Shown: positions 18,698 through 28,576 of the stretch, piece by piece
Layout: every line of letters starts with the position of its first letter
Numbering within the stretch: position 1 is the first letter of the stretch
Origin: Snuella sedimenti
Lineage (GTDB): Bacteria; Bacteroidota; Bacteroidia; Flavobacteriales; Flavobacteriaceae
Length of the DNA stretch: 64,000 nt
Assembly: GCF_016428595.1 (NCBI RefSeq)
Contig: NZ_JAELVQ010000017.1
Location: forward strand, 31,281-95,280
Direction of reading: 5' to 3'
Program-made: the position numbers and the translations under genes
The notes under the pieces: generated by a model
Told to the model about the DNA's origin: nothing
Database searches by the model: none
What the model saw: the letters and a program-made list of their open reading frames with translations, nothing else

Positions 18698-21600
18698 ATG
18701 TTTTTGAAAAGATACTTGGTGCTATTTGTGTTATGCTTTTGCTTGCAACATATAACGAGTGCACAAGTAGACCACCACTTTTTCTTTTTAAACAATGCAT
18801 TAGTTAATTCAGATCCCGTAAATTATACCCCAGGAACAAAACACTTATCTGGAGTAGATTACAATGAAAGTGGTAATTCAGGATATCCGAGTGCTTCGGG
18901 TAATTTTTTTAGTACTAATGTTTCAATGTCCCCCTTTTGTTCTTCTGCAAGAAAAACGGTTTACAATTTTAGGCAAAAAACAGGTTTAAAGTACACAAGG
19001 TCAAGTTCAGATAATTTTGATGATTATACCATAACGGTTATTATAAAACTTAACACTGTAATTGCCAATACATATTATAGAATTTTGGATTTTTCCAATG
19101 GGCAATCTGACAACGGGATTTATGCCTATGGAAGTAACCTTAACTTTTACCCAACTGGCAATATAGCGTCCAATGTTTTTGGTAGTTCCCAATTTACGTT
19201 TTTAACGATCACACGGGAGGCTGCGACAAAAAAAATAAAAGTATATGTAAATGACAATTTGGTAACAACTTATAACGATGTTAACGATTACTATAAGTTT
19301 TACTCCAACCTTATAATTGCTAGGGATAATTTACCAGGGACTTCAGCTCCCAATGAAGATACTAATGGGCAGATAGCTTATATAAATGTAAAAAATAGTG
19401 TGTCTACCGACGCACAAGTTAAAAATGTTTACGACACTATATGCAGTTTAATACCGCCAAATATCAATGCCGTAAACGATACAGAACCAGATGCTAACTG
19501 GCAAGTTGGAGGTAGTGTTCTTAATATTTTTGATAATGATGAACGGGAAAACCTTGCTTTAAACCCAAACGATGTGTCCTTAACAGTTGTATCGTCAGAT
19601 CCAACGGGCAATATCACTTTAAATCCTGATGGAACAGTAAATTTGAGTACCAATGCGCCAACTGGAGTTTATACCCTAACTTACAGAATTTGTGATAACG
19701 CATACCCTGCAATATGCGATACTGCGGTTGTAACCGTAAATGTTTTATCCTTACCAACGGTAACGTCTACAACGGATGATGTAATTTGTTTTCAAGGTTT
19801 TGGACAACTAAGTGCAACAGCGTCATCTGGTATAATGTCCTGGTATGATAGTCCCACAGGAGGAATAGCTTTGGGAACTGGTGCAATTTTTACACCTCCT
19901 TTGACGACTACTACAACAACTTATTATGTGGAAGTTGTGGATAATTGGCGTGTTTCTGCTGTAAGAGAACCAGTAACTTTAACCGTTCACCATACAACGT
20001 TACCAACAGCAATTTCACCCCAAACGTTCTGTGATGTTGAAAATGCTACCATATCTAGTTTGGGTGTTACAGGTTCGGCTATACAATGGTATGCTACAGA
20101 TGGCAGTACCACACCGCTATTGGCGACAGAAATATTGGTAACAGGAACCTATTACGCTACCCAAACATTAAACAAGTGCGAGAGTCCTAAACTACCAGTG
20201 GATGTTGTTGTATATGAAACTGTTGAGCCAATTATAGTACCTTATATCTTAGAATCTTGTGATACTAATACAGATGGAGATGATACCAATGGAAAGACTA
20301 GTTTTAATTTAACTAATAGCGAAAGTACTTTAGTAAATGGTAAGAAGGTTTCAGATTATGATTTTTATTATTTTGAAGACGCTGCACATACTATCCCAAT
20401 TACCATGCCTTCTAATTATCAAAACACGGTTAGGGATCAACAGGTTATCTACGTGAAGATAGTCAATACTTTAAATAATACTTGTTATACAAATGTCTCT
20501 TTCAATCTCCAGGTTCGTCCATTGCCTAAGGTAAATTCAGAAGTAGATTTAGTTCAATGCGATGATGATACCGATGGTCTTTCACCATTTAATTTAACTG
20601 AAGCCAATAAATTAATATCTACAGATCATATAAATGAAAACATTACATATTATAAAACTTTAGCTCAGGCTGAAAACGGATTATTAACGGATCAAATCAC
20701 CAATATTACTACCTATTCAAATACCACCCCTTTAACCGATGTAGTTTATGCACGGGTAGAAAATATGGACGAATGTTATAGAACAGTTATAATAAACCTT
20801 ATAGTGGGCGTATCACAAATACCAGTTTCATTTGCACCATTGGAATATTTTGAATGCGATACAAAAGATGTAGATAGCAACAATGCCAATGGTATAACAA
20901 CATTCAATTTTAGTGATGCAAAAGCCCAAATTGAAGGCTTGTTTCCCGCAGGAGGTGTAACGGTCACTTTTTATAATAATGAGGTTGATGCATTATCAGA
21001 ATTAAATGCCATACCAGATATAGCGAACCATAGAAACGAAGATTATCCTGGCCAACAAGATATATACGTACGCGTAGACAGTGATGCTGTAAATGCTTGT
21101 TTGGGCTTGGGACATTATATTACTCTAAGAGTAGACGAAATGCCAGCGGCACAGGTCATAACCGATTACGTCCTGTGTAGTGATACAAATACGGCTACAT
21201 TCAATTTAACCACAAAAACCCCCGAAGTTATTAGTACGCAAACCAGGCCTGTATTAGTAAGCTATCACGAAAGTGAGCAGGATGCTATAAACAATGTGCC
21301 TATTGTTAATCCCTTAGGCTATACGGCAACTCCAAGAACCATTTACATAAGAGCTCAGTTTGATGATAACAATAATGGTATAACAGACGAACGAGAATGT
21401 GTTAGAACAGACATGTCGTTTAACCTTGTTGTTAGGCCGAGTCCAGTGTTAACATCACCAGATCCCATACATATTTGTAGTGAGCAGGTTGAAACAGAAT
21501 ACGATTTGACCATACGGGACAAACAAATAACCAATAACGACACAACAATGGCTCTTAGTTATTTTGAAACCCAACAAGATGTTATTGATGGTAATCCCAT

Positions 21601-22795
21601 AGCCAACCCAACAACATATCTTAATACCCAGTTAGATAGGGATATTATTGTATTGGCCATAGGAGCAAATATGTGTACTAGTACCATTATACTGTCCTTA
21701 AAAACCATCTTATATCCTAATTTAAACTTAGCACCTATGCATATAGAAGAATGTGAGGTTGATAATGATGGTTTTGATAATTTCGATTTGCTTAGAAGTG
21801 AATCAGCTATTTTAAACGGTTTAAGTGCATCAGACTTTATCTTTACCTATTATGAGCAAGAGGCTGATGCTATAGCTGGTAATACAAACGCTATAAAAAA
21901 CCCTGAGAATTTCATAAACACAGAAAAAGATACGCAAACAATTTACGTTCGTGTAAAGCCTAGTATTAATGAATGTTATAGAGTAGTTCCAGTGGTTTTA
22001 ATAGTAAATCCTGTTCCAGAAATAGCTATTAAAGATGAGTATGTTATCTGTTTAAATGCAGATAATCAATCTATTTCTCCCCAATTAAACACATTCTTGC
22101 CAAATCCGCCTATCGATACGATGCTAAGTATTACAGAATATAGTTTTCAGTGGTACAGTGATGTCGAAGCGCTGCCGGGTAACGTCATATCAGGAGCAAC
22201 AAGTGCAACGTACATGCCAACAGAGGCTGGATATTACACAGTTATAGCAACTGATAGAATTACTGGTTGTACTATACCTGCCACTACAGAAGTTGTAGGG
22301 GCCTATCCGCCAGAAAGTATTATTGTAGAACTAAGTTCGGAAGCTTTTTCAGAGAATAACATATTAGACATTACAGTAGTAGGGAATGGCGAATACGAAT
22401 ATAAATTGGATACTACCGATTGGCAGATGGAACCGAGATTTGAACGGGTACGAGGAGGGGAACGAATTATTTACGTTAGGGATGTTTATAATTGCAATAC
22501 AATAACCACCCAGCAGGTTATTATTGATTACCCAAAATACTTTACCCCAAATGGAGATGGGATAAATGACACGTGGAACATACGAGGTATTGATGCGCAG
22601 TCTAATGCAATAGTTTGTATCTATGATCGCTATGGCAAATTATTGAAGCAATTCAGGACAAGAGACAAAGGTTGGAATGGCACATTTAAAGGCAATCTAA
22701 TGCCTGCAAACGATTATTGGTTTACTGTTGAGTATAAAGAACCAAGAAGTAATACTTCTAAAATATTCAAAGCACATTTTACACTTAAGCGATAG
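18698..22795 (+). CDS. Giant secreted protein with gliding-motility/T9SS type B C-terminal domain
   Basis: A 1365-residue secreted protein with a signal peptide ending near HITSAQ. The first roughly 240 residues resemble a LamG/concanavalin-like domain. The region around 255-345 is a cadherin/Ig-like domain (VNDTEPDANW to YRICDNAYP). About ten Ig-like repeats of some 90 residues follow, with recurrent cysteine-bearing openings such as ECDTKDVDSN, QCDDDTDGLS and ECEVDNDGFDNFDL. The C-terminus (about 1270-1365) carries FTPNGDGINDTWNIRG and YDRYGKLLKQF, the CHU_C/type B sorting domain recognised by the type IX secretion system. It is probably a cell-surface adhesin; its link to the phosphonate genes is positional only. 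Confidence 0.88.
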   Translation: MFLKRYLVLFVLCFCLQHITSAQVDHHFFFLNNALVNSDPVNYTPGTKHLSGVDYNESGNSGYPSASGNFFSTNVSMSPFCSSARKTVYNFRQKTGLKYTRSSSDNFDDYTITVIIKLNTVIANTYYRILDFSNGQSDNGIYAYGSNLNFYPTGNIASNVFGSSQFTFLTITREAATKKIKVYVNDNLVTTYNDVNDYYKFYSNLIIARDNLPGTSAPNEDTNGQIAYINVKNSVSTDAQVKNVYDTICSLIPPNINAVNDTEPDANWQVGGSVLNIFDNDERENLALNPNDVSLTVVSSDPTGNITLNPDGTVNLSTNAPTGVYTLTYRICDNAYPAICDTAVVTVNVLSLPTVTSTTDDVICFQGFGQLSATASSGIMSWYDSPTGGIALGTGAIFTPPLTTTTTTYYVEVVDNWRVSAVREPVTLTVHHTTLPTAISPQTFCDVENATISSLGVTGSAIQWYATDGSTTPLLATEILVTGTYYATQTLNKCESPKLPVDVVVYETVEPIIVPYILESCDTNTDGDDTNGKTSFNLTNSESTLVNGKKVSDYDFYYFEDAAHTIPITMPSNYQNTVRDQQVIYVKIVNTLNNTCYTNVSFNLQVRPLPKVNSEVDLVQCDDDTDGLSPFNLTEANKLISTDHINENITYYKTLAQAENGLLTDQITNITTYSNTTPLTDVVYARVENMDECYRTVIINLIVGVSQIPVSFAPLEYFECDTKDVDSNNANGITTFNFSDAKAQIEGLFPAGGVTVTFYNNEVDALSELNAIPDIANHRNEDYPGQQDIYVRVDSDAVNACLGLGHYITLRVDEMPAAQVITDYVLCSDTNTATFNLTTKTPEVISTQTRPVLVSYHESEQDAINNVPIVNPLGYTATPRTIYIRAQFDDNNNGITDERECVRTDMSFNLVVRPSPVLTSPDPIHICSEQVETEYDLTIRDKQITNNDTTMALSYFETQQDVIDGNPIANPTTYLNTQLDRDIIVLAIGANMCTSTIILSLKTILYPNLNLAPMHIEECEVDNDGFDNFDLLRSESAILNGLSASDFIFTYYEQEADAIAGNTNAIKNPENFINTEKDTQTIYVRVKPSINECYRVVPVVLIVNPVPEIAIKDEYVICLNADNQSISPQLNTFLPNPPIDTMLSITEYSFQWYSDVEALPGNVISGATSATYMPTEAGYYTVIATDRITGCTIPATTEVVGAYPPESIIVELSSEAFSENNILDITVVGNGEYEYKLDTTDWQMEPRFERVRGGERIIYVRDVYNCNTITTQQVIIDYPKYFTPNGDGINDTWNIRGIDAQSNAIVCIYDRYGKLLKQFRTRDKGWNGTFKGNLMPANDYWFTVEYKEPRSNTSKIFKAHFTLKR

Positions 22796-22812
22796 CATAA
22801 AAAACGATAATT

Positions 22813-23667
22813 ATGAATAAAGTTACAATTTTAATTTACTGTAAGGATAGGCCAAATATAATTGCCAACGTAACAAGTTTTATAGGGGGTAATGGAGGGA
22901 ATATTGTCTATGTTGATCAACATGTAGATAGCGAGCAGGATATATTTTTTATTAGGTTAGAAAGTGAATTTGATGGTTCAGCTTTTTCCCTTGAACGATT
23001 TAAGGAACTATTTAAAAATACTTTAGTTGGAAAGTTTGATATGAAGTGGCGTATGTATTCTTCAGAAACAAAACCAAAAATGGCTATTTTTGTATCCAAA
23101 TATGACCATTGCCTTTATGATATATTGGGCCGTTACAACTCAGGGGAACTTAATTTAGAAATCCCCTTTATTGTTAGTAATCACAACAATTTAAGAGGCA
23201 TAGCAGATAGTTTTAAAATTCCTTTTTATCACATACCCGTGACTAAAGACAATAAAGTTGAAGCAGAAAAAAAACAATTACAACTGTTACAGGAATATAA
23301 TGTGGATTTTATTGTGTTGGCGAGGTATATGCAAATTGTTTCCAGTAAGTTGATCGATAATTATCCCAATAAAATTATTAATATCCACCATTCTTTTCTT
23401 CCTGCCTTTGTAGGAGCAAAGCCATACCATTCTGCTTATAGGAGAGGCGTTAAAATTATAGGAGCAACTAGTCATTATGTTACCGAAGAGCTAGATGCAG
23501 GCCCCATTATAGAACAAGGTGTAGCACATGTGTCACATACCCATACAGTCAATGACTTGATAGCCAAGGGGCGTGATATAGAAAAAATTGTTTTGGCTAA
23601 TGCTATTAAATTACATGCCAACAGAAAGGTAATGGTTTACAATAATAAAACAGTTGTTTTTTATTAA
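22813..23667 (+). CDS. purU: Formyltetrahydrofolate deformylase PurU
   Basis: A 284-residue cytoplasmic enzyme that hydrolyses 10-formyltetrahydrofolate to formate and tetrahydrofolate. It has an N-terminal ACT domain (about 1-75, TILIYCKDRPNIIANVTSFI) and a C-terminal formyltransferase-fold hydrolase domain with NIHHSFLPAFVGAKPYHSAY and GATSHYVTEELDAGPIIEQ, carrying the catalytic His and Asp of the family. It lies 74 bp upstream of a tetrahydrofolate-dependent demethylating dehydrogenase. This pairing is known from sarcosine/dimethylglycine catabolic clusters, where PurU drains excess one-carbon units and regenerates tetrahydrofolate. Confidence 0.93.
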   Translation: MNKVTILIYCKDRPNIIANVTSFIGGNGGNIVYVDQHVDSEQDIFFIRLESEFDGSAFSLERFKELFKNTLVGKFDMKWRMYSSETKPKMAIFVSKYDHCLYDILGRYNSGELNLEIPFIVSNHNNLRGIADSFKIPFYHIPVTKDNKVEAEKKQLQLLQEYNVDFIVLARYMQIVSSKLIDNYPNKIINIHHSFLPAFVGAKPYHSAYRRGVKIIGATSHYVTEELDAGPIIEQGVAHVSHTHTVNDLIAKGRDIEKIVLANAIKLHANRKVMVYNNKTVVFY

Positions 23668-23741
23668 GTGCTTCTTTATCTATCCATGTTTGGTTAGGGA
23701 GTAGTTGATGTTTATACTAAAATTAAAATATTAAAAATATT

Positions 23742-26237
23742 ATGTCCGAAATTAAAACTTTATTTAATAATACACCTGTTAAGGCAGTGTTTGAAATACC
23801 TGAAGTAACCGTGCCTTCCCATGCCCGTGTTGTAATTGTTGGAGGCGGTATAGCTGGTGCATCAATAGCATATCATTTTGCGAAAGCTGGTTGGGAGAAT
23901 GTCTATTTATTAGAACAAAGTAAATTGTCATCAGGGACTACTTGGCATTCTGCTGGTCAGGTGGGACAACTACGAAGCAGTTCGGCTCAGACTAGGGTGA
24001 ATAAGGAATCTGCTTTACTATACGCCCGTTTAAAGAAGGAAACCGGTTACGATGCTGGTTGGTTAAACTGTGGGGGCTTGCAGTTGGCATCGTCAAAGGA
24101 AAGGATGCATCAGTTGGAACGTATGGCTTCTATGGCAGATGTATTTGGTGTGGAAGCAAAAATAATTTCACCCCAGGAGTGTTTAAAATATTGGCCGATG
24201 TTAAATACAGATGATTTGGTTGGCGGTGTATATCTACCGGGTGATGGTCGTGTTTTACCTGGTGAATGTACTATATCACTAGCCAGTGGAGCGATGCAAG
24301 GCGGTGTTAAAGTTATTGAGGGTATTGAAGTGCAGGAACTTACATACCGTGAAACATCAGCAGGTATAAAACGAATTAATGGCGTTAAAACCAATAAGGG
24401 GGAAATTAATGCCGAATGGGTTGTAATGGCTGGAAATATGTGGATGCGTCAATTGGGGTTAAAAGCAGGAATTGATATTCCGGTATACCCCTGTGAGCAT
24501 CATTATGTGATTACAAAACCTATAGAGGGGGTTACAAGAAATGCACCATGTACTAGAGATCCGAATGCAGGATTGTATTTTAGGGCACTCGACGATGGAG
24601 GGTTAAAGCTAGGCGCATTTAAAAAACGTTCTAAGCCTTGGCAGATAGGAGATAAGGTCCCCAGCAAATTTGCTTTTGACTTACTTGAACCCGATTGGCC
24701 AGATTTTAAGGAACCTTTTGCAGATCATATGCATCGGTTAAAAGGAATTACTAGAGATAGTGTTGTTAAGTTTGTAAATGGCCCAGAAGCATTTACTCCA
24801 GATAACAATTTTATTATGGGGCAACCTCCTTTAACCGAAGGACTTTTTGTTTCTGGCGGATGGAATTCTGCAGGAATAGCATGTGCAGGAGGTGCAGGGA
24901 AATATACTGTAGAATGGATTGAAAATGGTGGAATGACTATGGATTTGAATTCTGTAGACATCCGTCGATTCATACCATTTCAAAATGGACGGAAGTATTT
25001 ACAAGAACGCGTAAGCGAAGTATTGGGCTTGCATTATCAAATGGCTTGGCCAGGACGTCAGATGGAAACATCTAGAGGTGTGCGTTCTAGTGAACTGTAT
25101 GAAAAACATAAAGCTAATAACGCTTGTTTTGGAGAAACGGCTGGATGGGAACGGGCATTATATTTTGCGCCTAAGGGCATTGAACCAAAAACCAAGTATT
25201 CGTTTGTTAGGCAAAATTGGCATGATTGGGTAATTGATGAGGTGAAAACATGTAGAAATAATGTTGCGATTTTAGATCAGTCGACGTTTGCCAAATACAT
25301 TTTTAAAGGACCAGATGCCCTAAATATTCTTCAAGAATTATGTGGAGCAAATATTGACGTTGTAGTTAATCGTACAGTATACACAGGAATGTTTAATGAA
25401 AGAGGGACTTTTGAATCGGATTTAACTGTCCTTCGTCAAAGTAAAGATACATTTTACATTGTCACGGGAACTGGACAGCAATTAAAGGATTTTGATTGGA
25501 TAGCCAAGCATATTGGTGATAGACAAGCCGAGATTAAAGATGTTACGGAAGCATTTAATGTTGTTTCCGTTATGGGACCTAATGCAGAAAAGGTACTATA
25601 CAATTTAAATCCAGAGGTATTTCCTGTACAACCAGCCAAGTACGGTAGTGTCCGAAATTTTAATATTGAAGATCAACAGGTACAAGCTCTGCGCGTTAGT
25701 TATGTTGGTGAAATGGGGTGGGAACTCCATGTTCCGGTGGCAGCTACTTGTGCACTTTATGATGCAATTATTCAGTCTGGAGAAGTATTTGGAATCCGTC
25801 CAATAGGTAATCATGCTGTGTCGGCAATGCGTATTGAAAAAGGGTTTCGAGCTATTGGTCATGAATTATCACCAGATGAGACACCTCTCGAGGCTGGTTT
25901 GGGTTTTGCAATACATTGGGAAAAGGATTTTATAGGCAAGGCGGCTCTATTAAAGCAAAAAGAAGAAGGGCTTAAAAAACGCCTTGTTTGCTTTTTGTTA
26001 GATAATCAGGAAATTACCCTTTGGGGTACAGAACCCATTTTATGGAACGGTAAAATAGTAGGTTATACTACAAGTGCTTCGTATGGGCCTACAGCAGGAG
26101 CCAGTGTGGCAATGGGATATATAAGAAATCCTAATGGAGGAGGTGTTACAAAAGCAGATTTAGATGAAAACACATTTCAAATTACTAAAAATAATATTAA
26201 CTATACGGCAAAAGCATCTTTCAAGTCATTTGTTTAA
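23742..26237 (+). CDS. Dimethylglycine/sarcosine dehydrogenase-like protein (DAO + GcvT domains)
   Basis: An 831-residue flavoprotein. Residues about 28-390 are an FAD-binding DAO domain with VVIVGGGIAGASIAYH and GTTWHSAG, whose H69 is the usual covalent flavin attachment site. A linker FAO_M domain follows (about 395-450). A GcvT aminomethyltransferase-fold tetrahydrofolate-binding region occupies about 455-825 (GMFNERGTFESDLTV, SYVGEMGWELHVP, GFRAIGHELSPDETPLEAGL). Enzymes of this architecture oxidise N-methyl amines and pass formaldehyde to tetrahydrofolate. No signal peptide, so cytoplasmic. Dimethylglycine or sarcosine from choline/betaine is the standard substrate; given the setting, an N-methylated aminophosphonate is an alternative worth testing. 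Confidence 0.87.
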   Translation: MSEIKTLFNNTPVKAVFEIPEVTVPSHARVVIVGGGIAGASIAYHFAKAGWENVYLLEQSKLSSGTTWHSAGQVGQLRSSSAQTRVNKESALLYARLKKETGYDAGWLNCGGLQLASSKERMHQLERMASMADVFGVEAKIISPQECLKYWPMLNTDDLVGGVYLPGDGRVLPGECTISLASGAMQGGVKVIEGIEVQELTYRETSAGIKRINGVKTNKGEINAEWVVMAGNMWMRQLGLKAGIDIPVYPCEHHYVITKPIEGVTRNAPCTRDPNAGLYFRALDDGGLKLGAFKKRSKPWQIGDKVPSKFAFDLLEPDWPDFKEPFADHMHRLKGITRDSVVKFVNGPEAFTPDNNFIMGQPPLTEGLFVSGGWNSAGIACAGGAGKYTVEWIENGGMTMDLNSVDIRRFIPFQNGRKYLQERVSEVLGLHYQMAWPGRQMETSRGVRSSELYEKHKANNACFGETAGWERALYFAPKGIEPKTKYSFVRQNWHDWVIDEVKTCRNNVAILDQSTFAKYIFKGPDALNILQELCGANIDVVVNRTVYTGMFNERGTFESDLTVLRQSKDTFYIVTGTGQQLKDFDWIAKHIGDRQAEIKDVTEAFNVVSVMGPNAEKVLYNLNPEVFPVQPAKYGSVRNFNIEDQQVQALRVSYVGEMGWELHVPVAATCALYDAIIQSGEVFGIRPIGNHAVSAMRIEKGFRAIGHELSPDETPLEAGLGFAIHWEKDFIGKAALLKQKEEGLKKRLVCFLLDNQEITLWGTEPILWNGKIVGYTTSASYGPTAGASVAMGYIRNPNGGGVTKADLDENTFQITKNNINYTAKASFKSFV

Positions 26238-26267
26238 TAAAACAAACGATATGTTTAAATATAAGTT

Positions 26268-26317
26268 CGTTTCAAGACCGTTTTTTAGTGAGTACTATAA
26301 TTATTATACAAATTAAT
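26268..26317 (+). repeat. 50-bp exact direct repeat, copy 1
   Basis: Starts CGTTTCAAGACCGTTTTTTA and ends ACAAATTAAT. It is identical over 50 bases to 42206-42255 in the same orientation, and similarity stops abruptly on both sides. It lies 39 bp upstream of a transposase-like pseudogene start, so it is best read as the end of an insertion sequence. Confidence 0.85.
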
Positions 26318-26356
26318 AGAGGTCACTATCTTTAGGCGTAGTAAATATATCAAAAT

Positions 26357-26476
26357 ATGGATGTTTTTAAAGGTTAAAATATTTTAGAGTTATCAGATCG
26401 GTTCAAAAAAGATTTGGATTGCATGGAATATCTTGCTGCAATTAAGTCCAAAACAGACGACAGCAGAGTCATTTAA
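26357..26476 (+). pseudogene. Truncated IS1595-like transposase remnant
   Basis: Reading from ATG at 26357 gives MDVFKG, an in-frame TAA, then NILELSDRFKKDLDCMEYLA and AIKSK before the similarity fades and a stop is met at 26474. This resembles the N-terminus of IS1595-family (zinc-ribbon plus DDE) transposases as I remember them, in which the segment before the zinc ribbon reads much like this. Only about 40 codons survive, with one nonsense codon. The family call is from memory and unverified; that it is a degraded coding fragment is well supported by the frame. Confidence 0.55.
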
Positions 26477-26564
26477 CTAATTGTCAATTTTTTGTCTTTA
26501 GCATAGATCATGAAAATTAAGTTGGCAAGTGATGTGTAGGACTTATCTTAAAGGAAGTTTATAC

Positions 26565-27155
26565 TTAAAAAGTTTGCTTATATCCAAACAATAAAAATAA
26601 GACCGAATGTATTTTTTCTTTCATTTTTTTGCGAATAATAGCAAAGGCCTTACCCATTTGTTTTTCGACAGTATTAACAGAGACATTCTGAAATTCTGCA
26701 ATTTCAACATATGTGAGGCCTTCTTTTTTATTTAACAAAAATGTTTCCTTACATTTTGTGGGCAATTGTTCTATTTCTTTTTCAACAAGAGCTATTAATC
26801 GATTGGTTTCATCGTCGTCGTTTTCATCCAGTATAGCATCCAGACCCTCAATATACTTTTTTTCTAATGCCGTAACAGCAATTGTTTTTCTATACTGATC
26901 TACAAATTCGTTGTAAACAGATTTGTATAGGTAATTTTTGATAGAAATATTAGAATTCAACTTTTCACGCTGTTGCCACATTCTAACAATGACATTTTGT
27001 ACGATATCTTCCGACTTAAAATCATCCCTGGCCAGGTTACTGGCATAATCACATAACTTTTCATAATAGAGGTCTACTAGGTATGTATATGCCAATGTAT
27101 TACCTTTTCTTAGGTGTTTGAGAAACTTTTTTTGATTTGAAAATGACGTTTTCAA
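26565..27155 (-). CDS. ECF-family RNA polymerase sigma factor, second SusCD module
   Basis: A 196-residue ECF sigma factor. Region 2 includes YEKLCDYASNLARDDFKSED and IVRMWQQREKL. Region 4 includes EQLPTKCKETFLLNKKEGLT and an HTH with FQNVSVNTVEKQMGKAF. It is transcribed away from the FecR gene at 27250, with a 94-bp shared promoter region, unlike the first module where the sigma gene precedes fecR in the same direction. It is only distantly similar to the sigma factor at 8001, so the two switches are probably insulated. Its 3' end faces the IS remnant. Confidence 0.92.
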   Translation of the reverse strand: MKTSFSNQKKFLKHLRKGNTLAYTYLVDLYYEKLCDYASNLARDDFKSEDIVQNVIVRMWQQREKLNSNISIKNYLYKSVYNEFVDQYRKTIAVTALEKKYIEGLDAILDENDDDETNRLIALVEKEIEQLPTKCKETFLLNKKEGLTYVEIAEFQNVSVNTVEKQMGKAFAIIRKKMKEKIHSVLFLLFGYKQTF

Positions 27156-27249
27156 AAGGGATTATGAGTTTATGTTTGAACAAATTTAATTTTTTTTTGT
27201 AAAAACATGGTGGTATAACAATTTTAGTTTCGTTATAGGGATATATGTT

Positions 27250-28425
27250 ATGAAAAGTATGGATACAAAGGTTGAAAGTTTAATTATAAAATTTCTTACT
27301 AAAGAGGCTAATCTTGAAGAACTCCAACAATTAGAGCTATGGATTAGTAACCCTGATAATGAGAGCTTGTTTTTTGAATATATAAGAACCAATGCTTTTA
27401 TAAATTTTGCTATGAGCAAGTACGATAAAAAAGCCGCCAAGACAAACTTGGTACGTCGTATAAAGCAAGAGAAAAACTCTTTTTATTATAGCTCTAAAAT
27501 TTATAATGCCGTTAAGTATACAGCAGCAGCTATGGTAGTTGGCCTGCTAACAACAATGTATTTTTTTAGAAATGATATATTTAATACAGACAAGAAAAAT
27601 ATTCCTGTAATTACAAATAACAGTATAGAAGCAGGAACCGATGGTGCTATATTGACTCTTGAAGATGGATCTGTAGTGTCTTTGGAAAAAGGGGCATCTT
27701 TCCAAACACAAAATGCCAATAGTAACGGTCAGCAAATAGAATATAAACCTGGTAAACAAGAAACAGCCAAGGTAGCTTTTAATTACCTCACTATTCCGAG
27801 GGGGCGGCAATTTTTTGTAAAATTATCAGACGGTACTCGTGTATGGCTAAATTCAGAATCCCAACTAAAATACCCAGTAACATTTATTGAAGGAGAAAGC
27901 CGTCAAGTAGAGCTTGTGTACGGCGAAGCTTTTTTTGATGTATCTCCTAGTACAGAGCATAAGGGCGCAAAATTTACAGTTATTAATAATGCCCAGAAAG
28001 TTGAAGTATTGGGTACCGAGTTTAATATAAAAGCTTATAAGGACGAAGACCATGTGTATACCACATTGGTAGAAGGTAAAGTAGAGGTTAGTGCTTCGGC
28101 AGTAAAACAAATATTAAAACCTAATGAGCAATCTAACGTCAATAAGCTAAACAATAGTATCTTGGTGGAAGTAGTGGATGTTAAAGCAGAAATAGCCTGG
28201 AAAGATGGCATATTTAGTTTTAAAGGGAAGTCATTAAAGACAATCATGAAAGTACTGTCCAGATGGTATGATGTTAATATAATTTTTGAAAACAAAGATT
28301 TAGAATCTGTAAAGTTCAAAGGCGTTTTGGATAAAAACCAAACGATCGACGAAGTTTTATCCATAATGAAATCCAGCACGATTGATAATTACGAAATAAA
28401 AGACAAAACCATAATTCTAAAATAA
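27250..28425 (+). CDS. FecR-type anti-sigma factor, second SusCD module
   Basis: 391 residues in the same architecture as the protein at 8656: cytoplasmic sigma-binding segment (SLIIKFLTKEANLEELQQLE), one transmembrane helix (about 88-105, AAAMVVGLLTTMYFF), periplasmic FecR domain (YLTIPRGRQFFVKLSDGTRV, VYGEAFFDVSPS) and a C-terminal DUF4974-like domain (FSFKGKSLKTIMKVLSRWYD). It should pair with the divergent ECF factor at 26565 and the STN domain of the SusC at 28577. Confidence 0.9.
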   Translation: MKSMDTKVESLIIKFLTKEANLEELQQLELWISNPDNESLFFEYIRTNAFINFAMSKYDKKAAKTNLVRRIKQEKNSFYYSSKIYNAVKYTAAAMVVGLLTTMYFFRNDIFNTDKKNIPVITNNSIEAGTDGAILTLEDGSVVSLEKGASFQTQNANSNGQQIEYKPGKQETAKVAFNYLTIPRGRQFFVKLSDGTRVWLNSESQLKYPVTFIEGESRQVELVYGEAFFDVSPSTEHKGAKFTVINNAQKVEVLGTEFNIKAYKDEDHVYTTLVEGKVEVSASAVKQILKPNEQSNVNKLNNSILVEVVDVKAEIAWKDGIFSFKGKSLKTIMKVLSRWYDVNIIFENKDLESVKFKGVLDKNQTIDEVLSIMKSSTIDNYEIKDKTIILK

Positions 28426-28475
28426 ATAATATCTAAAAATTATGCCTATGTAGTAGCTTAACATTATTTAAACAA

Positions 28476-28523
28476 AAAGGAGGATAAAGTTTAACCCGCT
28501 AAAGTTCTAACTCTACCCCCTTT
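28476..28523 (+). terminator. Hairpin in the second susC leader, equivalent to 9880-9935
   Basis: AAAGGAGG (28476-28483) pairs with CCCCCTTT (28516-28523) with one mismatch. The loop carries CGCTAAAGT (28497-28505). That motif lies exactly 80 bases before the SusC ATG, as CGCCAAAGT does in the first module. The stem sequence differs from the first copy but pairing is kept. No long T-run follows, so attenuator or regulatory roles are as likely as termination. Confidence 0.4.
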
Positions 28524-28576
28524 AAAAGCATCATTAATCAATTAAAATGTTTAACTAATTAACAACAAACAAATTT

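Larger units (their letters stand above)
26238..26564. other. Gene-free region with insertion-sequence remnants
   Basis: A 327-bp gap between the convergent dimethylglycine-dehydrogenase-like gene and the second ECF sigma gene. It contains one copy of the 50-bp exact repeat (26268-26317) and a decayed transposase start (26357-26476). The rest is AT-rich with no recognisable gene. Confidence 0.7.
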
